This document shows, piece by piece, positions 58,001 through 64,000 of a DNA stretch of 64,000 nt (the first letter of the stretch is position 1; each line of letters begins with the position of its first letter). The notes under the pieces were generated by a model. It had not been told where the DNA came from. It worked only from the letters and a program-made list of their open reading frames with translations, and searched no databases. The stretch comes from Amphiduros pacificus (taxonomy: Eukaryota; Annelida; Polychaeta; Phyllodocida; Hesionidae): positions 4,063,001-4,127,000 of the forward strand of contig OX439005.1 of the NCBI GenBank assembly GCA_949316495.1, in the 5' to 3' direction. The position numbers were made by a program, and so were the translations under genes.

Positions 58001-61000
58001 GCGCTCTAAAAATGCAGCGTATATGGGAGAGCAGAGAGGGAGAATTGGCCAGTTCAAATATAATAAATCAGAAATGTTTTCAAACCTTAAAAATGAAGTA
58101 TGAGTAGTACATGTCTCTATTTGTGAGTGGAATTTGAAGTTATGAAAGACTTTCTATTACAGCACCATATCAAGGGTTTACTCAGTCTAGGACATTGTCA
58201 GATTCTGACTCAGAGGATGACAGACCTTCATTTGGAGGAGGAGGACTCGGTGGAGGAGGAGGACTTGGTGGAGGAGGAGGACTCGGTGGAGGAGGAGGAC
58301 TCGGTGGAGGAGGAGGATTCGGTGGAGGAGGAGGACTCGGTGGAGGAGGAGGACTCGGTGGAGGAGGAGGATTCGGTGGAGGAGGAGGAGGACTTGGTGG
58401 AGGAGGAGGTAATGGGTCCTCCTCCAACCTGCCACCCTCCGACGTGGCCCGATCTTTTATTGTGGCTGACAATGACAAAGATCAACCGGTCTACAGCAAC
58501 TTTGCCTCCAAGCTCATGGTCAGTAACGGGTCACATGACACCATTTCCTCATATCTTGCTGCAGAATATATTCCCATCAGAGTTGTTAAGTCACCTTCTG
58601 CTTCAAAACTTTCATCTGTTCTGTTTGAAACCATTTCCTGCAGAATATATACCCATCAGAGTTGTTAAGTCACTTTCTGCTTCAAAACTTTCATCTGTTC
58701 TGTTTGTTATAAAAAAAAATTGATATGTTTACAAGATACCATTTTAGATTTATTCATTTGAAATAGAAATGGAAGATCCCATTTTATCTCTGATATCAAA
58801 TATGACTGAAGACATTTTTTTATTATTTTCAACATTTCAACATTATTTTAAACATTCATTAAGTTCATTTCTTGAGTAATGCAGAGTATATTAAAGGCTT
58901 GTGTCAGCATGGTAACAGTTATCACTTAAATGATATTTTATGCATCTAATATTATTATGTTTTCTAAGTTTTGGTAACTTTAGCCTGTTTACCACTTTAA
59001 TGAAAAATAAAATTTCATGACTTGCCCAGGCATCAGTGCACATGCAAAAAGTCTGTGCGTTGAATCCAGGCGAATAAAATTTAAAAATGGCTGCTTCAAG
59101 TTGATGATTTCAAAATGTTAATGTTTACAGAGTAAGATGGGTTACAAGGAAGGCAAAGGTCTGGGTAAGCACGGTCAAGGTCGCGTTGAGATCGTGGAAG
59201 CATCCAAACAGAGAGGGCGCCGGGGGTTAGGTGTCTCCCTCGGCAGTTTTGAACCCTCAGACGTTCAGTGGAAATTTGAAAATGAGGAGGTTTGTACTTT
59301 ACGATTTTAATTTTTACGCAAACAATATTCTGAGTAAATGCACTCTCCAATGACTGATTTACAAAATTATATTTTCAAGTTCAAAATATTTGAAATTTTT
59401 AAAGTTTCTGCTGAATGATATTAATATTAAAATAAAATTCTATCAGCAGTTTGATTATAATTACATTGAAAAGTATTAATGGCTATATTTACATTGAAAG
59501 CTATTGATGAAGAATGAGCTTGTATCCATCTGAGATATTTGTTTTTTGTCCACCAGGTGTCAGCAGAGGAGGGCGTGTCCTGGATTCCGTCCTGTCAAAC
59601 TGGGCTGCCCTCAATGGACAGAATGATGTCATGGGTGAAAGAAGGACCGGTCAGTGCACCCCAATTTAACTTTGTTTTACACTGTGCCATTGTAATCTTT
59701 TAGAGTAATGTGTTTATCAAAGATCAAAATCTGTCACTGCATGTTCTCATCTTAGGACACTTGATGTGTAAGATGCCATCAGTTTGTGAGCTCATATATG
59801 GCAGTCTAATTTTGAAACTTTAAAATTTAAAACTACAAATGCATTTACATTGAAAATTAATAATTTTATTGTGGAAAATAATTTTGATACTTTAATGCAA
59901 AATCTAATATATAAGTGTGCAAATAACAATGTTTTTAGTGGCATAGTGTCATTTCTTTTTCGAAGAAATCTTTCTTGTTTATATAACTCCTTTATAGCTA
60001 AAGGTATGGAGAAAAAAAAATCAAATATTATAAGTGATATACAACAATAAAGAAAATGAACAAGAAAAAATGGAATCAGAAAATGTTGTCAGTTTGAACA
60101 TATATTTGTAAAATTTCTTTTCAGAAAACCTTGGAAGTAAAGCCTGAATCTGAGTTCTGTGATAATAAAATAGTGGAAGATGTGATTAAGTGTAAAGTGA
60201 GTATGACATTTTAAATCAAAAACAGTTTAATCATATGCGAATGTGTTGTTGGCAGTTATTATGTTTGTTAAAACAAGGTCAGGGAAATGTCAGGGAATTT
60301 TAAAGAATGTCAGGGAAATTTCTGATTGACAGAAATGTCAGGGAAAAGTCAGGGAATTTTGTTCATTTTTATAATCATTGAGTACTTTTAGATCATTGAT
60401 GGGTTTAAAACAAACATTCATGATGAAGAATAACTGAGTGAACAAAATGAGCTCCTTTGGCTTTAATACTATAATAGCAAGAATTAAAGTTTCCAAGTTG
60501 AAGCTCAAATATCCATGATGTTGTTATATGTCTTACTTATTTTTTATATTTTAGTTCTATTCAGTAGACATCATTCCAATATTGTGGCCTCCCAGGCCCT
60601 ACACATATAACTATAAATATATATTTCTCTGTGCAGGGAAATTTATGGTTCTAAATTTAGTGTTCAACAGGGCAGAACCTCTGAACCTCTGAAAAGGAAT
60701 TATTAATAAGCCTGTGATGGTCTTGCAGTGCACTAGATTAATCATTGACCACATTGACTTACGATTTGATTTGAAGTCATCAGTCATGATGAACTGGCTG
60801 ATGTGTTGAACACAAATTATACCAAAACAAAAGTAACTCATTTTAAGAGTTTAAAGATACATATTGTACCTTTTAAATATAATGTCCATAATCACAGGCT
60901 TATAAGTAATGTACATTTATGCATAAAACCATCATCCAGGTAAAGGATGGAATGGGCGGCTGTAGGGGAGGATGGAGGCTGCAATACCTGGAATTATTTC

Positions 61001-64000
61001 TTGAGTCAGGGAAAAGTCAGGGAAATGTCAGGGAATTTTTTTCTCGTCAGTGTGGCCACCCTGTAGAGGCTAGCAACTTGTCATATTCCATTTTTTATAT
61101 ATAAATCTCTTGATATATTTACAGAGTGTTTTTGATGAATTAGAATCAGAGGAAATGAGAAGAGCGAGAACTCGCTCCAACCCTTATGAAACTATCAGAG
61201 GAGTTTTTTTCCAGAACAGGTGATTGATATTACTCATTTTTTATGTTGAATTTTAAATTGAACATCAGATTACACAGAAATTTATACTGTTATTATTACA
61301 TATAATATTTAATTGTAACATATAATTATCATGAAACAAAAAAAAGCAAACACAAAATATGTGAAGAAAGCTTCAATGAAATATTTCTTCACAATTTATT
61401 TCAGACTTTGTCATTAGCATAAATCCATAACCAGTCCTTTGAAATAATTTATAAGTCAAAATTGTGCACTTTTACAACATAAGAATATGTTTAAATATTT
61501 ATCGTAGCCATTTTAAGCATATTTGTTTTATTTTTATTTTTTTTAATTTTTAAATCTTATTTTATTATCTCTAACTTTCGAAGTAGTATAATAGATACAA
61601 TTTGATAATTAAGCAGTCGCAATGATAATTAATAAGCCAAAACGACACGTTTATTTGCATGATAATTTTTTTTTTTAAATATGTTTATTGGCTTTTTACA
61701 TTATAAAAAAGAAGACATGTAAAATGATGTAGGATGACACATAGAAAAGGAGATTTATGATTGATATGAAGATGTTGAACTTTCATGATAAGTATATGCA
61801 TGAATGTTTGTTTAATTTCTTCTAAGTTGTCCAGACAAAGAATCAAGCTTTTCTTTTCAGCCTGGTCATTTTTCTATGATTTGAGTGTTGCTATGAATGG
61901 TTTCAGGGCTGCCATGAAGATGGCCAACATGGATGCTGTGTTGGACTTCATGTTTACAGAACCAAAAGCTAAAGATGGGGTGAGTCTTGATTTTAGGGGT
62001 TTCGAGCCGTCAGAGAGTGAGTTCCAGCCGTTTTGATATTAGGGACAAATTTCTTTCTTACGGTCAAACATGCCACGGTCAAACAGGATTCCTTGAAAAA
62101 CCCCAGCTATCAATTCATTTTGTTCAATTCCTATGTCAATAAACTCAAATCTGTTAAATCTCTTCAACAATCTCTTCTCTGGTTCAACAAAATGTCCAGT
62201 GGATTGTATAAGGCAGTCTCCCTTTTAGACTCTGCTACATATTTTTGTTCAAAATTTATGGTTAAAATATATGAACTGCTGATCAAATGAGTTTTGAGAC
62301 TTTCAATAATAAATTGAATGCTGTGTGTGTTTTCAGAGCTCGCTGGTCCTGCCCGGAGAACTGCTGTACTTTGCTGACGTTTGCGCCGGGCCCGGAGGCT
62401 TCACTGAATACATACTCTGGCGGAAGAAATGTGATGCTAAGGGCTTCGGATTCACACTCAAAGGACCGTGTGATTTTAAACTGGAGGAATTCTTCTCAGC
62501 TCCCAGTGAATGTTTTGAGCCACATTACGGTGAGTGAATTTGCACTGCTTGAAGGGGCCATGCTGCCACCTGGTGTGATAAAATCGGTCATGCCCATTGG
62601 AACTTGTGAAATTGCAAGCTTGGCAAATAGTTTTAGACAATTTCTACAGATCAGTCACATCATGCATTTTACTTGACACGAGACACCTGGTGGATCGCAC
62701 ATGTTGAAACTCAAGCAATGAGAATTACAAGTATGAAAATAATGATTTTATTATTAAGTATATAAATATGTCGCACGATTAAGATTAAAAAGCAACTCAT
62801 AGCATCCAGATTTGGACACATGTCAGTGATGACATTCTCAATATTACCTGCAGGAAAATATCCCATTTCTTTACCATTTTTCACACCAATCGTATTATCT
62901 ACAACTTGGATTAAATCCACATGTTCCCAGATTTGGCATAAACTCATCACATACACTGAGGACTGTTGAGCACATTTTTATATTTATTGAAATTCGTTCA
63001 ATATTGTATTGTCTGGTAGAGGCTAGCAAGGTCTGATGGTATATTTTTTATGCTAATGAGGTGATTGGATTGTTCCAAAATATAGTTATAGTCCATAAGA
63101 TATACATATACAAAGTAAATCCCTCTGCATAGATATGGCTTGACAAGTATGATTTTATTTGAGCAGGAGTGAAGGGTTTAGATGGAGACGGGGACGTTTA
63201 CAATCCAGACAACCAGAGAGAGTTTCAGCAGTTCGTCTATGATAGTACAAACAACCGAGGTGTTCATTTTGTCATGGCTGATGGGGTGAGTGCTATTTAC
63301 TGACCATTTGATAGCAGCTCTGTGTACCTTTAACAGCTCTGTGTACCTTTAACTGCTGTGTGTCCCATTAACAGCTGTTTGTCCCTTGAACAACTACTTG
63401 CCCCTTTAACAGCTCTCTGTCCCTTTAAGAGCTCTTTGTCCCTTTAACAGCTGTGTGTCCCTTTAACAGCTTTGTGTCCCTTTAACAGCTGTGTGTCCCT
63501 TTAACAGCTGTGTGTCCCTTTAACAGCTCTGTGTCCCTTTAACAACTGTGTCCCTTTAACAGCTCTGTGTCCCTTTAACAGCTCTGTGTCCCTTTGAGAG
63601 CTGTATGTCCATACAATATAGCTTTGTCCATTTAATAGCCCTATTTTCTTTCCATTATATCAAGTTCCTAAAATATCACCATGTCTTTAAAATATAGCTA
63701 TGTCTGTAAATTTGAGTTATGTCCCTATAGTAACTCTTTGTTTATAAAATAACTTCACAATATCTAAATATTTCCCAACACATCTCACAGGCAGTATATT
63801 TTTGGGTTCTAGAAGTGAAATAACTGACACTGACACAGAAAACAGCCAATCTGCCAAGGATTACTGGCACCGTTATTGCTTGAAAAAAAAGAAAAGGGAT
63901 TGAATTCAAACTTGAAGATTGAGATATATTGTTGATTGTTTGTGTATTTATTTCAGGGGTTTTCAGTGGAGGGGCAGGAAAATCTACAAGAGAGATTATC
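52062..64000 (+). CDS. CMTR1: Cap-specific mRNA 2'-O-methyltransferase 1 (11 exons in window, 3' part beyond the edge)
   Basis: CMTR1 transfers a methyl group from SAM to the 2'-O of the first transcribed nucleotide of capped mRNA (cap 0 to cap 1) in the nucleus, with RNA polymerase II and the G-patch helicase partner DHX15. Eleven exons chain without a phase error to 440 residues. Order: an acidic and basic N-terminus (PPVKKSR, PKKKS), a Gly-rich tract at about 64-122, a G-patch at about 150-200 ([20 protein letters not shown]), and a linker. Then the RrmJ-type fold: AAMKMAN with the likely catalytic Lys about 302, SAM motif DVCAGPGGF about 336-344, [15 protein letters not shown], and [19 protein letters not shown] with the likely catalytic Asp about 425. 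The remaining catalytic Lys, guanylyltransferase-like and WW-like parts are outside the window. It is longer than the human N-terminus because of the Gly tract. Confidence 0.96.
52183..53641. mobile_element. Terminal-inverted-repeat element, copy 1 (CMTR1 intron 1)
   Basis: The left end AGTACGGGTTGCCGAGTACT followed by TTGCGCTC is mirrored at the right by GAGCGCAAAGTGC then TTGGCAACCCGTACT, 28 bases with two mismatches. The interior shares about 100 bp on the left (AAAGCCAAATAAAACATTCA, GCAGAAGTTGGCCATATCGA) and about 430 bp on the right with copy 2. No transposase-like frame is recognisable; superfamily unknown. Confidence 0.7.
53642..53811. other. Spacer between the two element copies
   Basis: 170 bp of GC-richer, unrecognised sequence. 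A 75-codon frame crosses the element boundary here (53558-53785) and matches nothing known to me. Confidence 0.4.
53812..54980. mobile_element. Terminal-inverted-repeat element, copy 2
   Basis: It starts AGTACGCGCTCAACAACAAA, with CTTCCATTT-type divergence from copy 1 and the same GCAGAAGTTGGCCATATCGA. It shares GATGAAGAGG in the middle. From 54588 it follows copy 1 from 53213 (ACAAACTTAAGCAGGTG, AATTTAAAATTGTTCT, GATCCCTTGTTCT, GATGCCCG-ATTTGTAAACAA) to a degraded right end at about 54980. The same orientation and adjacency suggest a tandem insertion or duplication. Confidence 0.65.
55015..55437. repeat. 19-bp tandem repeat, about 22 copies
   Basis: Unit GCACTGTAGAACAACAGGG with GTAAAAC and GGACAC variants. 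Overlapping frames stay open on the minus strand, which I treat as artefact. The core AACAGGGGCA is shared with the 16-bp array at 56092. Confidence 0.97.
55438..55772. other. CMTR1 intron 1, unique
   Basis: About 330 bp with no feature recognised, between two arrays. Confidence 0.5.
55773..55990. repeat. 17-bp tandem repeat, about 12 copies
   Basis: Unit GGATAACTAACACTTAT, nearly invariant. Confidence 0.98.
56092..57442. repeat. 16-bp tandem repeat, about 84 copies, purine-rich
   Basis: Unit GAAGAACAGGGGCATG with three main variants (GGCACG, GGTTCT, GATAAC). Variants recur in the same multi-unit order, so larger blocks were duplicated. No stop occurs in the unit in several frames, and 16 is not a multiple of 3, so three minus-strand frames (427-497 codons) and one plus frame (277) stay open through the same DNA. 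It ends 130 bp before CMTR1 exon 2. Confidence 0.98.
57572..57667 (+). CDS. CMTR1: CMTR1 exon 2
   Basis: The acceptor is a T-rich tract then TTTTTACAG|ATTTG (57571/57572) and the donor AATCAG|GTAATG (57667/57668). It encodes [20 protein letters not shown], then [12 protein letters not shown], residues 8-39, with two short basic nuclear-localisation-like clusters, as in vertebrate CMTR1 N-termini. An in-frame ATG at 57577 is the alternative start. Confidence 0.9.
58163..58518 (+). CDS. CMTR1: CMTR1 exon 3 (Gly-rich tract, start of G-patch)
   Basis: The acceptor TTCTATTACAG|CACC is at 58162/58163 and the donor AAGCTCATG|GTCAGT at 58518/58519. It encodes [11 protein letters not shown], a tract of about ten [12 protein letters not shown] hexapeptides (18-bp DNA unit, about 58229-58407), [17 protein letters not shown] and YSNFASKLM. 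Hexamers are nearly identical at the DNA level. The tract has no counterpart in human CMTR1. Only this frame connects in phase to both neighbours. Confidence 0.94.
58540..58706. repeat. Tandem duplication of about 85 bp in CMTR1 intron 3
   Basis: CACCATTTCCT, GCAGAATATAT, CCCATCAGAGTTGTTAAGTC and TTCAAAACTTTCATCTGTTC occur twice, the second copy slightly shortened. It lies right after the exon 3 donor. Confidence 0.93.
59131..59289 (+). CDS. CMTR1: CMTR1 exon 4 (G-patch)
   Basis: The acceptor ATGTTTACAG|AGTAAG and donor GAGGAG|GTTTGT are phase 0 on both sides. It encodes [40 protein letters not shown] and [13 protein letters not shown], residues 159-211. The G-patch glycines (MGYxEGxGLGKxGQGRxxIVEAS) are all present; in CMTR1 this domain binds and stimulates DHX15. 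Confidence 0.97.
59557..59649 (+). CDS. CMTR1: CMTR1 exon 5
   Basis: The acceptor TTTGTCCACCAG|GTGT and donor GGACCG|GTCAGT are phase 0. It encodes [20 protein letters not shown] and [11 protein letters not shown], residues 212-242, matching the VSWFPECTTEIP...DWM linker of human CMTR1. Confidence 0.95.
60125..60196 (+). CDS. CMTR1: CMTR1 exon 6
   Basis: The acceptor CTTTTCAG|AAAACC and donor TGTAAA|GTGAGT are phase 0. It encodes [20 protein letters not shown] plus IKCK, residues 243-266, aligned to the human segment with ETEFC and the following helix. Confidence 0.95.
60276..61050. repeat. GTCAGGGAA-type dispersed repeat pieces in CMTR1 intron 6
   Basis: GTCAGGGAAATGTCAGGGAA occurs at about 60280 and again at about 61013, each followed by TTTT. 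Several more AGTCAGGGAAT words lie at 60310-60360. The two clusters frame about 650 bp of otherwise unique intron in the same orientation, so they could be ends of one decayed element. Confidence 0.5.
61125..61219 (+). CDS. CMTR1: CMTR1 exon 7
   Basis: The acceptor ATATTTACAG|AGTG and donor CAGAACAG|GTGATT carry two bases forward. It encodes [20 protein letters not shown] and [11 protein letters not shown], residues 267-297. [29 protein letters not shown] is nearly identical to vertebrate CMTR1 and opens the methyltransferase region. Confidence 0.97.
61907..61979 (+). CDS. CMTR1: CMTR1 exon 8 (first catalytic Lys)
   Basis: The acceptor ATGGTTTCAG|GGCT and donor GATGGG|GTGAGT. It encodes [17 protein letters not shown] and TEPKAKDG, residues 298-322. 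The Lys of AAMKMAN corresponds to the first Lys of the K-D-K catalytic set. Confidence 0.96.
62337..62529 (+). CDS. CMTR1: CMTR1 exon 9 (SAM-binding motif)
   Basis: The acceptor GTGTTTTCAG|AGCT and donor CATTACG|GTGAGT. It encodes [40 protein letters not shown] and [20 protein letters not shown], then [13 protein letters not shown] is motif I of FtsJ/RrmJ-type enzymes and forms the SAM pocket. Confidence 0.98.
63167..63285 (+). CDS. CMTR1: CMTR1 exon 10 (catalytic Asp)
   Basis: The acceptor TTTGAGCAG|GAGTG and donor GATGGG|GTGAGT. It encodes [20 protein letters not shown] and [20 protein letters not shown], residues 387-426. The Asp of MADG is the second member of the K-D-K set. Confidence 0.97.
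63318..63602. repeat. 18-19-bp tandem repeat, about 15 copies (CMTR1 intron 10)
   Basis: Unit CCTTTAACAGCTCTGTGTC with small variants. Many units end CTTTAACAG, a pyrimidine-AG arrangement resembling splice acceptors, but the true acceptor lies later at 63956. Decayed copies continue to about 63740. Confidence 0.95.
63957..64000 (+). CDS. CMTR1: CMTR1 exon 11 (cut by window end)
   Basis: The acceptor GTATTTATTTCAG|GGGT is at 63956/63957. It encodes [15 protein letters not shown] and continues past 64000. [13 protein letters not shown] is invariant in CMTR1 orthologues. Confidence 0.95.

Noticed and set aside
58127-58723. Acidic VEEED-repeat frame overlapping CMTR1 exon 3
   Set aside because: A different frame of the Gly-rich tract. 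Only the Gly frame joins in phase to exons 2 and 4 and contains the G-patch start.

Overview
The window is animal nuclear DNA: AT-rich, with GT-AG introns, large introns and very many minisatellites. The two genes, the non-LTR retrotransposon tail and the 145-bp repeat rich in TGACCTTGACCT / TCAAGGTCA suggest a marine invertebrate, perhaps a lophotrochozoan such as a mollusc. The species cannot be fixed from sequence alone.

Two genes lie head to tail on the + strand. The first, about 11.8-44.1 kb, is a FOXN2/FOXN3-type forkhead transcription factor. I could chain seven coding exons with matching splice phases into an uninterrupted 517-residue frame. The forkhead domain is split over exons 1 and 2, and the C-terminus carries the family's acidic, basic and LLNLAGI-type motifs. 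A first non-coding exon may lie near 2.7-2.96 kb. A convincing poly(A) signal at 50.44 kb suggests a 3' UTR of about 6.3 kb containing a roughly 288-bp (AT)n tract. The second gene, from about 52.06 kb past the window end, is CMTR1 (mRNA cap 2'-O-ribose methyltransferase 1). Eleven exons chain in phase for 440 residues: a nuclear-type N-terminus, an unusual Gly-rich tract, a G-patch, and the start of the RrmJ/FtsJ-type methyltransferase fold with its SAM-binding DVCAGPGGF motif. The rest lies beyond 64 kb.

Nearly everything else is intron, UTR or intergenic DNA. About one fifth of the window is tandem repeat from some thirty mostly unrelated families with units of 2-145 bp. There are also several small DNA elements: three copies of a 220-250-bp terminal-inverted-repeat family, a piggyBac-like MITE flanked by TTAA, a foldback element, two related copies of a 1.2-1.5-kb inverted-repeat element, and an inverted-repeat-bounded 145-bp satellite block. 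Retroposed DNA includes a LINE 3' end, a second LINE-type tail, two tRNA-derived SINE-like pieces and a 127-bp poly(A)-tailed insert with a 14-bp target duplication.

The most unexpected signal is a dispersed 14-bp near-palindrome, GTTGCCATGGCAAC and variants. It matches the RFX X-box, recurs about twenty times as single sites across the FOXN3 locus, and nearly vanishes after 43 kb. Most long open frames in the window are by-products of tandem repeats and are not genes.
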